From JBIQJD01 sp044507695 (GTDB lineage Bacteria; Bacteroidota; Ignavibacteria; Ignavibacteriales; Ignavibacteriaceae), in assembly GCA_044507695.1 (NCBI GenBank), contig JBIQJD010000004.1, positions 62,001 to 126,000 on the forward strand: a DNA stretch of 64,000 nucleotides, written 5' to 3'. The notes beneath the pieces are model-generated. The model was not told where the DNA came from and searched no databases. It saw only the letters and a program-made list of their open reading frames with translations. How positions within the stretch are numbered: position 1 is the first letter of the stretch; each line of letters begins with the position of its first letter. Below, piece by piece: positions 1 to 8,868 of this stretch. A program made the position numbers and the translations under genes.

Positions 1-90
1 ACATAGTTTCGGAGTTCTTTTAAAATTCTAATTAACAAAAAATATTACTCCTTAAATCGGGAGCAATAATTAATCAATCAAGGAGGCTAT

Positions 91-1947
91 ATGAAGAAAG
101 CACTTACACTGCTTACGATGCTGCTGATCATTGGGTCAACGGCATTCGCACAAACAGTGAATGTCACTTTTCAGGTTGACATGAGAGTGCAGGCTAAGAA
201 AGGATTTTTTAATCCTGCATCAGATGTTGTTACAATTCCCGGCGGATTTAACAACTGGCTGAACGAACCGCCTGCAAATACTGAAAAAACGATGGAAGAC
301 GCCGACGGCGATACCATCTATACAAAGACTTTATCATTGAATTCAGGTGAAAGGTATGAGTATAAATACAATATCGGACTTGGATGGGATGGTAAAGATG
401 AATTAGCCGGGCAGCCAAACAGGGATATCACACCCACCGCAGATGTAACATTAGATCCGGTATTCTTTAATAATGAAGAGATGCCGTCTGGAAATCCGGC
501 TAATGTTACCTTTGAAGTGGATATGAAATTACCTGCAAAGCAAAATCCTGCTGACTGGTCTACACGTAAAGTATATGTAGCAGGAAGCTTTACTGATTGG
601 CAGAATGCTGCAATTGAAATGACAGATGCAGATAATGATTCCGTATTTACTGTTACAACCCAGGTAAATTCAGGGCAGGTAATTAAGTATAAATTTATTC
701 ACACACTTTCTGATCCTGCTTCGGGAAGCTGGGAAACTATTGCCGATAGAGAATCCTGGATTACAGATGGAGATCAGACAATCTCAAGATTCTGGGATGA
801 TCAGGATCCTAACGTTACTCTTGCAGACGGAAATATTTTATTCCAGGTTGATGCAAGTTTATTGGATGAAATCGGGCTGTACGATCCTGCAGTTGATTCA
901 ATGAGAGTACGCGGCGGATTTAACGGATGGGGAGACAGCCAGCCGGAAAAATCATTTATGAATCCGGATTTTCTTGATGCAAATAAATGGTTCCTGGATG
1001 TTCCTTTCCTTCAGACAGAAGTGAATTCTACTCTTGAATACAAATTCAGATTGCAGGTTTCAGACCCTAACTCTGATCTTGCCGGTGATGCCGGCTATGA
1101 ACGCCCGTTCTCTACAGGCGGCGGAAACAGGCAGGTACAGTTTGAAGGAAGCGCAGCCCAGCAGGTTCCTGAAGTTTACTTCAATGATATTCATCCTGAT
1201 TTTGCAATTATTAATCAGAATCTCTCAATTACATTCAGAGTGAATATGACACCTGCAACCGATCCGGCAAAACAGCCGGTTCCGTTTAATCCTGCAACAG
1301 ACAGAGTTTTCTGGCAGCCGGGACAGGCAGCATTTGCTGTTACTCAGGGCTGGGTTGAAGGACAGGATACCGCACTTGAACTTACTGATGGTGATGGAGA
1401 TTTGATTTATGAAGGAACTCTGAATATTCAGGCACCTTCGTTTAACGGATTCCTTTACAGTTATCAGTTTGTAAACCAGGATGGTATTGTTAATGAGCCA
1501 ACAGGATTTGCAAATAATGTACGCCGTGTAAGATATATTGCACAAACTGCTGCAAGAACCTTTACACAGCCTTACTCTGCGCCTGTTGATACATGGACGA
1601 ACGCTGAAGATAAATCTGATCAGATTGAACCTTATCCTCCGGGTTATCCTGTTTCTGTTCGTGAATATAACGGTATTGTTCCCGGTAAATTTACACTTGA
1701 ACAAAATTTCCCGAATCCGTTTAACCCTTCAACCACAATCAGATTTTCTATTCCGGAAGCAGGTATGGTAAATCTTTCTGTTTACAATCTGCTTGGAGAA
1801 AAAGTTGAAGAGGTTATGAACAGAGATATGAAAGCTGGTTCCTATGAATATACTTTTGATGCATCTAATCTTAGCAGCGGAGTTTACTTCTATACAATAA
1901 AAACTGCTAATTACACCGCTTCAAAGAAAATGATTCTGATGAAGTAA
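91..1947 (+). CDS. T9SS-exported protein with four starch-binding-like modules
   Basis: A 618-residue exported protein. Residues 1-20 are a signal peptide ending in AFAQ. Four similar modules follow (starting near residues 23, 138, 249 and 378). Each opens with a VTFQVDM/ITFRVNM-type strand and most carry a GGFNNW, GSFTDW or GGFNGW motif and a D-x-D-x-D turn, which is the look of CBM20/CBM48 glycogen or starch-binding folds. The last ~80 residues are a type A T9SS sorting domain (NFPNPFNPSTTIRF, then GxYxYxFDASNLSSGVYFY and a final KKMILMK). It should therefore be carried across the outer membrane and held at the surface or released. The start is well fixed by AAGGAGG eight bases upstream of the ATG. 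Two GH13 amylases lie in the same window, so binding of alpha-glucan is a reasonable guess; no catalytic domain is visible. Confidence 0.85.
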   Translation: MKKALTLLTMLLIIGSTAFAQTVNVTFQVDMRVQAKKGFFNPASDVVTIPGGFNNWLNEPPANTEKTMEDADGDTIYTKTLSLNSGERYEYKYNIGLGWDGKDELAGQPNRDITPTADVTLDPVFFNNEEMPSGNPANVTFEVDMKLPAKQNPADWSTRKVYVAGSFTDWQNAAIEMTDADNDSVFTVTTQVNSGQVIKYKFIHTLSDPASGSWETIADRESWITDGDQTISRFWDDQDPNVTLADGNILFQVDASLLDEIGLYDPAVDSMRVRGGFNGWGDSQPEKSFMNPDFLDANKWFLDVPFLQTEVNSTLEYKFRLQVSDPNSDLAGDAGYERPFSTGGGNRQVQFEGSAAQQVPEVYFNDIHPDFAIINQNLSITFRVNMTPATDPAKQPVPFNPATDRVFWQPGQAAFAVTQGWVEGQDTALELTDGDGDLIYEGTLNIQAPSFNGFLYSYQFVNQDGIVNEPTGFANNVRRVRYIAQTAARTFTQPYSAPVDTWTNAEDKSDQIEPYPPGYPVSVREYNGIVPGKFTLEQNFPNPFNPSTTIRFSIPEAGMVNLSVYNLLGEKVEEVMNRDMKAGSYEYTFDASNLSSGVYFYTIKTANYTASKKMILMK

Positions 1948-1970
1948 TTTGTTCTCACAGATTAATTTAG

Positions 1971-2006
1971 AAAGCCGGTTTGAAATATGACCGGCTTTTG
2001 TTTTTT
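1971..2006 (+). terminator. Rho-independent terminator after the T9SS cargo gene
   Basis: A 9-bp stem AAAGCCGGT / ACCGGCTTT with a 10-base loop is followed by TGTTTTTT. It lies 24 bases after the stop codon of the upstream gene and before the convergent SGNH gene. Confidence 0.8.
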
Positions 2007-2052
2007 AAAATCCTGATTGAAAAAATTCTTTTAAAGAAAAATTAAATTGCAA

Positions 2053-3939
2053 TTATTTTCTTGATTGCTGATAAATTGCCTGCGTTAACTGCTGCTTTAA
2101 ATTTTGTGCCTGCGGATAATCAGGATTGATATTCAAACATCTATTAACAGTAGTAAGAGCCAGATCATATTTTTTTAATCGGGAATAAGCTCCGGCAAGA
2201 TTGTACAATGTTTGTGCATCATCAGGCTTAAGCTCGATGCTTTTTTCAAGGTAAGGAATTGCTTTTTCACTTTCTCCGCGTGATAGAGAAATTATGCCTA
2301 TCCACTTTGTACAAAATTCTCCGGGTTCCATTTCATAACGCTTGTGAAGATATTTTAATGCAATATCAAATTCATTAAGCTGCAGGCATCCAAGCGCAGT
2401 CTGATCATAATATTCAACAACAACAGGATACTGATAAATTAATATATCCATGTGTTTCAAATATCCCGTAAGATTTCCTCTTTCATAATTTACTTTCGCT
2501 GCATTTAAATGTGCAACTTCCCAGGTGATTTTACCTTCAACCTGAAGCGCTGCAATTGAATCTATAAAATCAGCCGGATGCAGAATTTCTTTTCTATTCT
2601 TTTTTTGATCGCGTTCAATGAAAGGCCAATCATTTTTTAACATTGTAATTCTGTAATTTCCGATAGTTGAATCAAGTCTGCTGAACATGAATAGTTCTCT
2701 AGTTAAACTATCCTGCGATTCAAAAGGTACTTTTGGTTCAATTGCCGGAAGAAGATTGTTACTATTCATTGCTTCATAAAAAGCATTCCCCATTAAATGA
2801 AATCCTTCTATGTTTGGATGAAGATGATCAGTCATCAGTTCATTTCCTGTAATTCCATCTTCAGAAGCCTCAGCTAACACTGAATCAATTGCAACAGAAA
2901 TTATGTTATATTCATCTGCAAGCTTCTCAATTATCTCATTTATTTTTTCCGGTGCCCGGAATCTTAATGCATCAAGATCTTTTGCTAAAGTGAAAAGTGA
3001 ATCAGCAGCTTTTAAATTTTTATTTTGAAGTTCAACCATTGCATCTTTGTATATTTCACCCGCTGAAGGATAACCAGGAGTATCAGCAGAAACAAACGGC
3101 TTCTGATCTTTTAAATTGCTTGCAAGTCTTCCAATTATAACAGGAACATTTTTTTCTTTTATCATCTCAAGAATATCTCTCATGTTTCCTTCATACTGTT
3201 CAAGACCTGCATTAAACTTTTCTGAATTAAAATTTATATACTGATCCTTTGCCATGCGGGACATCAGAGTTCCGGTATTTGCTGATTCATTTGAAATAAA
3301 AACAGAAAAGATTGATGAAAGAATATTCCGGATAAGCTGCACAGTTCTGTATTTATTCAGATATAAAATCAGGTTAACAAAACTTCTTGAAGTTCCGAGA
3401 GATTCCATTGATCCAACACCAAGTGCGCCGTAATATTCATTATGCCCGGCATAGATTATTATTAAATCCGGATTCTGATTTAAAACTTCCGGAAGAAGAT
3501 CACGGATTGTATAAGTATTAACTGCCGATAATCCAAGATTAACAACTTCAATTTGTAAAGTTGGATAAGCCAGTTCCAGACGCTTGCGTATGTAACGGGA
3601 GAAAGAGCCCATTGGCATGTACGGAAAGCCTGCAGCGCTGCTTCCGCCAAGTACAAAAACTCTGTAAGAATTTTCCTTCTTCTTTTGATCAAACACATCT
3701 TCAATTGTTGTTGGAACGTTTTGTACATTGTTGAAATAACGAAATGCAACATCGGGATTAATAATTGATTTTCCCTGGCTTGCATCAAGCCACTGCGGAA
3801 TTTCTCTTCCGTATCCAAAAATTCTTAATGAGATTTCCAGAAGAATGAAAAAGATAACCGGAATAAGTACTAAAATGATGTAAAAATAAAATGGTGTTTT
3901 CTTTATTTGCTTTTGTTGAGAATTGTTTTGCTCAGGCAT
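2053..3939 (-). CDS. Membrane-anchored SGNH/GDSL hydrolase with C-terminal TPRs
   Basis: 628 residues. One N-terminal membrane span (about 17-38) anchors a periplasmic domain. The SGNH blocks are visible: GGSSAAG with the nucleophilic Ser (~97), NLGLSAVNT with the block II Gly, GHNEYYG with the block III Asn, and TDHLHPN supplying the block V Asp and His. The last ~130 residues form TPR-like helices (for example YEMEPGEFCTKWIGI, IELKPDDAQTLYNLAGAY, LNINPDYPQA). Proteins of this family act as esterases or acyltransferases on glycans or peptidoglycan; the TPR tail suggests a protein partner. The substrate cannot be read from the sequence. It stands alone, convergent with the upstream T9SS cargo gene. 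Confidence 0.8.
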   Translation of the reverse strand: MPEQNNSQQKQIKKTPFYFYIILVLIPVIFFILLEISLRIFGYGREIPQWLDASQGKSIINPDVAFRYFNNVQNVPTTIEDVFDQKKKENSYRVFVLGGSSAAGFPYMPMGSFSRYIRKRLELAYPTLQIEVVNLGLSAVNTYTIRDLLPEVLNQNPDLIIIYAGHNEYYGALGVGSMESLGTSRSFVNLILYLNKYRTVQLIRNILSSIFSVFISNESANTGTLMSRMAKDQYINFNSEKFNAGLEQYEGNMRDILEMIKEKNVPVIIGRLASNLKDQKPFVSADTPGYPSAGEIYKDAMVELQNKNLKAADSLFTLAKDLDALRFRAPEKINEIIEKLADEYNIISVAIDSVLAEASEDGITGNELMTDHLHPNIEGFHLMGNAFYEAMNSNNLLPAIEPKVPFESQDSLTRELFMFSRLDSTIGNYRITMLKNDWPFIERDQKKNRKEILHPADFIDSIAALQVEGKITWEVAHLNAAKVNYERGNLTGYLKHMDILIYQYPVVVEYYDQTALGCLQLNEFDIALKYLHKRYEMEPGEFCTKWIGIISLSRGESEKAIPYLEKSIELKPDDAQTLYNLAGAYSRLKKYDLALTTVNRCLNINPDYPQAQNLKQQLTQAIYQQSRK

Positions 3940-4076
3940 AAACTGATTTTTTTGTTTGCTAAAAAATATAAATAATTTGTATTTATTAAAGAGAAAACTA
4001 ACGTGGTAACTGATTTCAGGTTTAATACAACTGCCTTATATTTCAATATCTTTTTTTTTGAATGAAGGAACATTGA

Positions 4077-5915
4077 ATGAAAAAAGCCGCAGCCGGAATT
4101 ATAATTTTTTTCTTCATTATCTCCGCTAATATTTTTCCTGCAGAAATTAAAATTTCAAAAATTGAACCCCCGAATTGGTGGGCAGGAATGAAGGTGAATC
4201 AAATTCAGTTAATGGTTTACGGTGAAAATCTAAATGATGTTGTGGTAAAATCTAATGAAGATGACTTTAAAATTGTTAAAGTTTATGAGGCAGATAATCC
4301 CTCATACTTGTTTGTTGATGTTGAAATCAGCAGCAGTATAATTCCCGGTAATTATAAATTATTTTTTGAAGGCAGCGGGGTAAAAACAGAAATTGATTTT
4401 CCTATTTTAAAAAGAAATGAAGACAGCAGCAGGCACAACGGATTTAATTCATCAGATATTGTTTATTTAATAATGCCAGATCGATTTGCAAATGGTGATA
4501 CGTTAAATGATACTGATGAAGGTTTTATTGATTCACTAAACAGAAATCATCCCTCGCGCAGGCATGGCGGTGATCTGCAGGGAATAATAAATCATCTTGA
4601 TTATTTCAACGAACTTGGCGTAACGGCATTATGGATAAATCCGGTTGTTGAAAATAATATGCAGGTAAGTTATCACGGTTATGCAGCAACTGATTTGTAT
4701 AAGATTGATCCGCGGCTTGGCACAAATGAATTGTACAAAGAGCTTGTAAATCAGGCTCATGAACAGGGGCTAAAAATCATTTATGATCATGTTGCAAACC
4801 ATATTGGAATAAATCATCCGTGGGTAAAAAATCTGCCGATCAAAGACTGGCTGAACGGAACTGTTGAGAGCCATAAACTTTCCAATCATCAAAAACTATC
4901 TGCATCTGATCCTCATGCGTCATCAGAAATCAGAACACTGAATACAGATGGATGGTTCACTGAATACATGCCTGATTTAAATCAGCGGAATCCATTTGTT
5001 GCAAATTATTTAATTCAAAATATGATTTGGTGGATTGAGTATTCAGGTCTTGATGGGATACGTGAAGATACATACCCATATGCTGATCTGAAATTTTTAT
5101 CTGAGTGGAACAAAATAATCTTAAATGAATATCCGCGAATGAATATTGTTGGAGAAGCATGGGAGTTTGATCCGGTTTTTACTTCATATTATCAGCGCAA
5201 TAATTTTTATCCGCGTGAATTTAATACGAACCTGCCGAGCGTAATGGATTTTGGTTTTTCTTTCACATCTTTTCTTTATTTGAAAGGAGAAAGAAAACTC
5301 AACGCTTTTTATGAACACTTTGCCAAAGATTTTATATATCCTGATCCCGATAATCTTTTTACATTTCTTGATAATCATGATTGGGAGCGTGCAATTTTTA
5401 CAGCAGGCGGTAATATTGAAAAATTTAAAATCCCTCTCACAATTCTTTTAACAACAAGAGGAATCCCGCAGCTGCTTTATGGAACTGAAATTGGAATAAT
5501 CGGAGATAAAGATCACGGGAGAATTCGTTCAGATTTTCCCGGCGGGTTTCCGGGAGATGAACATAATGCATTCATATCATCAGAAAGAACTGAAAGAGAA
5601 ACACAGATTTTTGATTATGTAAAATCTTTGATTGAATTACGGAAGAATTTTAAATCATTATCAGCAGGAAAGATGATTCATTTCCCTCCGGCTGATGAAA
5701 TCTATTATTATTTTAAAATATATGAGAATGAAAAAATTCTGGTTATAATTAATGGGAATGAAACAGAAAAAGAAATTCAACTTAATAACACAGAGAATTA
5801 TTTTTCAGGTACAAAAAATATTGTAAATCTTTTAACAAAAGCTGAAATTGAATTTTCAACCGGCATGAAATTCAATCTTAAACCAATGAGCTGTTTAATT
5901 TATCTTTTAAAATGA
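4077..5915 (+). CDS. Periplasmic GH13 alpha-amylase / neopullulanase-like enzyme
   Basis: 612 residues with a signal peptide (1-21). Residues ~25-110 resemble the cyclomaltodextrinase N-terminal beta domain (IEPPNWWAGM, VYGENL). The GH13 barrel follows: IMPDRFANGD, the region I motif DHVANH, region II GIREDTYPY with the Asp nucleophile, region III VGEAWE with the acid Glu, and region IV FLDNHD. All catalytic residues are present. The ending GMKFNLKPMSCLIYLLK fits the usual C-terminal beta sandwich. It should hydrolyse maltodextrins or pullulan-type alpha-glucans in the periplasm or at the outer membrane, much like SusA. The ORF starts four bases after a GAAGGA-type ribosome site. A small membrane-peptide gene follows after 21 bases. 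Confidence 0.88.
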   Translation: MKKAAAGIIIFFFIISANIFPAEIKISKIEPPNWWAGMKVNQIQLMVYGENLNDVVVKSNEDDFKIVKVYEADNPSYLFVDVEISSSIIPGNYKLFFEGSGVKTEIDFPILKRNEDSSRHNGFNSSDIVYLIMPDRFANGDTLNDTDEGFIDSLNRNHPSRRHGGDLQGIINHLDYFNELGVTALWINPVVENNMQVSYHGYAATDLYKIDPRLGTNELYKELVNQAHEQGLKIIYDHVANHIGINHPWVKNLPIKDWLNGTVESHKLSNHQKLSASDPHASSEIRTLNTDGWFTEYMPDLNQRNPFVANYLIQNMIWWIEYSGLDGIREDTYPYADLKFLSEWNKIILNEYPRMNIVGEAWEFDPVFTSYYQRNNFYPREFNTNLPSVMDFGFSFTSFLYLKGERKLNAFYEHFAKDFIYPDPDNLFTFLDNHDWERAIFTAGGNIEKFKIPLTILLTTRGIPQLLYGTEIGIIGDKDHGRIRSDFPGGFPGDEHNAFISSERTERETQIFDYVKSLIELRKNFKSLSAGKMIHFPPADEIYYYFKIYENEKILVIINGNETEKEIQLNNTENYFSGTKNIVNLLTKAEIEFSTGMKFNLKPMSCLIYLLK

Positions 5916-5936
5916 AAATGAATTTTAGGAAGTAAG

Positions 5937-6095
5937 ATGAGTAAACTATCAGTTGTATCAGAACTGTGGCAGTTTCTTAAAGTAAGAAAGAAGTGGTGGC
6001 TTGCTCCTATTTTTATTATGCTGCTTCTGCTTGGTTTATTAATCGTGCTTACTCAAGGTTCTGCATTAGCGCCTTTTATTTATTCCATTTTTTAA
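5937..6095 (+). CDS. Small DUF5989-like membrane protein (52 aa)
   Basis: A 52-residue protein preceded by an AGGAAG ribosome site. It begins MSKLSVVSELWQFLKVRKKW, then has one strongly hydrophobic span (WLAPIFIMLLLLGLLIVLTQ) and ends with APFIYSIF. This pattern, an amphipathic LxxFLKxRKKWWL head before a single span, matches the DUF5989 family as I remember it. The family is short, widespread and functionally undefined, and often lies near exopolysaccharide or SxtJ-type genes. Here it is followed 14 bases later by another tiny gene and then a glycosyltransferase. Confidence 0.75.
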   Translation: MSKLSVVSELWQFLKVRKKWWLAPIFIMLLLLGLLIVLTQGSALAPFIYSIF

Positions 6096-6109
6096 TTCCG
6101 TACTAAATT

Positions 6110-6253
6110 ATGGCTGATAAAATTAAAATAGAAAAAAAGAAAAAGAGAGTGCCCGTTCCTAAGAAGCCGCCAAAGGTTGAGGATGATAAACGAACGTACA
6201 ACCGGAAAAAAGAGAAGGAAAAAATCCGCAGGATAATTAAAGGGGATAAATAA
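6110..6253 (+). CDS. Very small lysine-rich protein (47 aa), unknown
   Basis: A 47-codon frame starting at ATG and ending TAA four bases before the glycosyltransferase start. The product is extremely basic (KIEKKKKRVPVPKKPPK, then NRKKEKEKIRR), with no hydrophobic segment. Its tight spacing between two same-strand genes supports real translation, but the ribosome site is weak and I know no family for it. It could bind nucleic acid or the membrane surface, or be a translational-coupling leader. Confidence 0.45.
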   Translation: MADKIKIEKKKKRVPVPKKPPKVEDDKRTYNRKKEKEKIRRIIKGDK

Positions 6254-6257
6254 TTTA

Positions 6258-7064
6258 ATGCCTGATGCATCTATTGTAATTTCAATTTATAATAAAATTA
6301 ATTATCTGCAGCTTGTGCTTGCCGGACTCGAAATCCAATCACACAAAAATTTTGAAGTGATAATTGCTGATGACGGATCAAATAAAGATACAGTTGCAGA
6401 AATTGAAAAATTTGGGAAAACATTTCCGTATCGTTTAACTCACATCTGGCAGGAAGATAAAGGCTTCCGCAAAAACCGTGTACTTAATAAAGCAATTGCA
6501 GCCGCCGCCGCTGATTACCTGATTTTTATTGATGGTGATTGTGTGCCGCATTCTGAATTTGTAATAGAACATCTCAATTATAAAGATGAAAGAATTTGTT
6601 TAACCGGCAGGCGTGTTAATTTATCAGAGAGAGTTACAAATCAGCTGACAGTTGAAAAAGTAAAAGATAAATTTTTGCAGAATTATGCTTTACTTATTGA
6701 AGATGGAATTTTCGGTAAATCATTTGATGTTGAGAAAGGATTTTATTTCCGGAACAGGATTTTAAGAAGATTTTTTAACATGAAGAAACGCGGAATTCTT
6801 GGCTGCAATTTTTCTATTCATAAAAAAGATTTGTTAAACATCAACGGTTTTGATGAACGGTACGAAGCTCCTTCAATTGGTGAAGATTCTGATATTCAAT
6901 TCAGACTTGAGCTTACGGGAGTACAGATAAAATCATTAAACAACATTGCTGTGCAATATCATCTGTACCATAAACTTCAGGAACGCCCGCAAAAAAATCT
7001 TGATCTTTTTCAAGAAGTAAAAAAAATGAGATTATCTTTTACTCCATTCGGAATTAATCAATAA
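6258..7064 (+). CDS. Family 2 glycosyltransferase
   Basis: 268 residues, soluble. A GT-A fold opens with ASIVISIYNKINYL and VIIADDGSNKDT, and the metal-binding DxD is IFIDGDCVPH (~93). The C-terminal half holds NFSIHKKDLLNINGFDE and the acidic GEDSDIQFRL, typical of the C-terminal galactosyltransferase-like region (Glyco_transf_7C) found in family 2 enzymes that add sugars to surface polysaccharide or lipid-linked glycans. The acceptor is unknown. It is the third gene of a short rightward set with the two small genes upstream, and its stop nearly abuts the stop of the convergent helicase gene. Confidence 0.85.
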   Translation: MPDASIVISIYNKINYLQLVLAGLEIQSHKNFEVIIADDGSNKDTVAEIEKFGKTFPYRLTHIWQEDKGFRKNRVLNKAIAAAAADYLIFIDGDCVPHSEFVIEHLNYKDERICLTGRRVNLSERVTNQLTVEKVKDKFLQNYALLIEDGIFGKSFDVEKGFYFRNRILRRFFNMKKRGILGCNFSIHKKDLLNINGFDERYEAPSIGEDSDIQFRLELTGVQIKSLNNIAVQYHLYHKLQERPQKNLDLFQEVKKMRLSFTPFGINQ

Positions 7065-7065
7065 A

Positions 7066-8637
7066 CTATTTTTTATTTGCTACTTCCGGATTAACCTTTC
7101 TCCCTTTTATTTTCACGCCGCTCATAACATCAATAATCTCCCCGGCATATTCAGAAGGAACATTAACAAATGTATAACGATCATACATGTCAATATCGCC
7201 TATTACTTTTCCGGGTATTCCGGTCTCACCTGTAATAGCACCGAGAATATCACGCGGGCGTGCTTTATCTTTCTTGCCAACATTAAAAAATAATCGTACT
7301 TCTTCCGAACCTGCTGTGCTGCCGAAAGATTCAGTTTCTTTATAACCATTTTCATTCATTTTCATTTTTACAAGAGCAGCCGCAATATCAAGTGAAGTAT
7401 ATTCATCATTAATCAGCCGTTCAACAATGTGAATATATTTATTCAGATCACCCTGATTAATTACTTCACGTATATCATTAAGAAAATTTGAAGTCCTCAT
7501 TTCCTGAACATCATCATAAGAGGGAACAGGATTCAGTTTAATTTTTGCTTTAATATATTTCTGAATAACCCGAAGTTTAAAAATTTCTCTTCCTGTTACG
7601 AATGAAAAAGCTTTTCCGGTTTTACCTGCTCTGCCTGTCCTGCCAATTCTGTGAACGTAGGATTCTTCATCCTGCGGCATATCAAAATTAAAAACGGCTT
7701 CAATATTTTCAACATCAAGTCCGCGTGCGGCAACATCTGTAGCAACAAGAATCTCAATACTTCCTTTCCTGAATTTATCAAGAACTTTTTCACGAGCAGA
7801 CTGACGCATATCTCCGTGTAAGCCTTCAGCAAGGTAACCGCGGGCGCTTAAATCTGTAACAAGTTCATCAGCACCTTTTTTTGTGTTACAGAAAACAAGT
7901 GAAAGCCTCAGATTGTAAAGATCAATTATTCTTGAAAGTGCTTCTAATTTATTTTTCTCTTTTAATTCAAAATAGATTTGTTCTGTGTTTGGAACTGTTA
8001 AAACTTCATGAATAACTTTTATATTAACGGGATTTCTCTGGTATTTTTTTGTAAGATTTAAAATCGGCTTTGCCATTGTTGCCGAAAACATTACTGTTTG
8101 TCTGTCTTTCGGTGTTTCTTTCAGGATAAATTCAATATCATCAATAAAACCCATATCAAGCATTTCGTCAGCTTCATCAAGCACAACAAGTTTTATATTT
8201 TTAAGGTCAATCGTTCCGCGATTGATGTGATCAATTATTCTTCCGGGAGTTCCAATAATAATCTGAACACCTTTACGCATCGCTTTTAACTGGCGTTCAA
8301 TAGGCTGCCCGCCGTACACTGGAAGAAAAAAACATTCCTTTTTATACCTTACAAGTTTGTTCATTTCTTCCGCAACCTGTATTGCAAGTTCCCGCGTTGG
8401 GCATAAAATTATTGCCTGAATAGTTTTAAGATGAGGGTCAAGCATTTCAATTGCGGGAATTCCAAATGCTGCAGTTTTACCCGTTCCGGTTTGTGCCTGC
8501 CCTATTATATCTTTTCCTTCTAGCAGAACCGGAATTGATGCTGATTGTATTGGCGTTGCCATTTCATAACCGAGTTCGTTGATTGCTTTCTGTATCTCTT
8601 TTGAAATTGGTAGTTCTTCAAAGCTGATTTTATTCAT
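7066..8637 (-). CDS. DEAD-box RNA helicase with DbpA-like RNA-binding tail
   Basis: 523 residues. All core motifs are visible: Q motif and ATPIQSASIPVLL, motif I AQTGTGKT, Ia PTRELA, Ib TPGR, II DEAD, III SAT, IV LVFCNT, V ATDVAARGLD and VI HRIGRTGRAG. The tail (about 440-523) resembles the DbpA/CsdA RNA-binding domain (VRLFFNVGKKDKARPRDILGAI, then FVNVPSEYAGEIIDVM). Such enzymes unwind rRNA and mRNA structure during ribosome assembly or cold adaptation. It is closest in layout to DeaD/CsdA; I leave out a symbol because the tail could also suit CshA-type enzymes. Confidence 0.92.
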   Translation of the reverse strand: MNKISFEELPISKEIQKAINELGYEMATPIQSASIPVLLEGKDIIGQAQTGTGKTAAFGIPAIEMLDPHLKTIQAIILCPTRELAIQVAEEMNKLVRYKKECFFLPVYGGQPIERQLKAMRKGVQIIIGTPGRIIDHINRGTIDLKNIKLVVLDEADEMLDMGFIDDIEFILKETPKDRQTVMFSATMAKPILNLTKKYQRNPVNIKVIHEVLTVPNTEQIYFELKEKNKLEALSRIIDLYNLRLSLVFCNTKKGADELVTDLSARGYLAEGLHGDMRQSAREKVLDKFRKGSIEILVATDVAARGLDVENIEAVFNFDMPQDEESYVHRIGRTGRAGKTGKAFSFVTGREIFKLRVIQKYIKAKIKLNPVPSYDDVQEMRTSNFLNDIREVINQGDLNKYIHIVERLINDEYTSLDIAAALVKMKMNENGYKETESFGSTAGSEEVRLFFNVGKKDKARPRDILGAITGETGIPGKVIGDIDMYDRYTFVNVPSEYAGEIIDVMSGVKIKGRKVNPEVANKK

Positions 8638-8734
8638 TAAATATATTACCTGTTAAAGTGAAAAATTGCAGACAAAAAATATTCAGGATTGTAAATATTA
8701 GATGTGAGCCTGTTAAATATTAGGAGCGGACTTG

Positions 8735-8807
<73 letters not shown>

Positions 8808-8829
8808 GTTTACCAAAAAGAATTTTTTA

Positions 8830-8855
8830 GCGGAACTAAAATAAACAAGTTCCGC
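8830..8855. terminator. Hairpin between peptidase gene and tRNA
   Basis: An 8-bp stem GCGGAACT / AGTTCCGC with a 10-base loop lies just past the stop of the leftward peptidase gene. The tract after it on the minus strand (TAAAAAATTCTTTTT) is not a clean U-run, so it is a weak terminator or a processing hairpin ahead of the tRNA. Confidence 0.4.
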
Positions 8856-8868
8856 CGTGAATAAAAGA

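Noticed and set aside
1225..1704. 159-residue antisense frame in the first T9SS cargo gene
   Set aside because: It is a shadow of the coding strand; composition is Arg/Ile/Cys-rich without motifs, and the sense gene is well supported.
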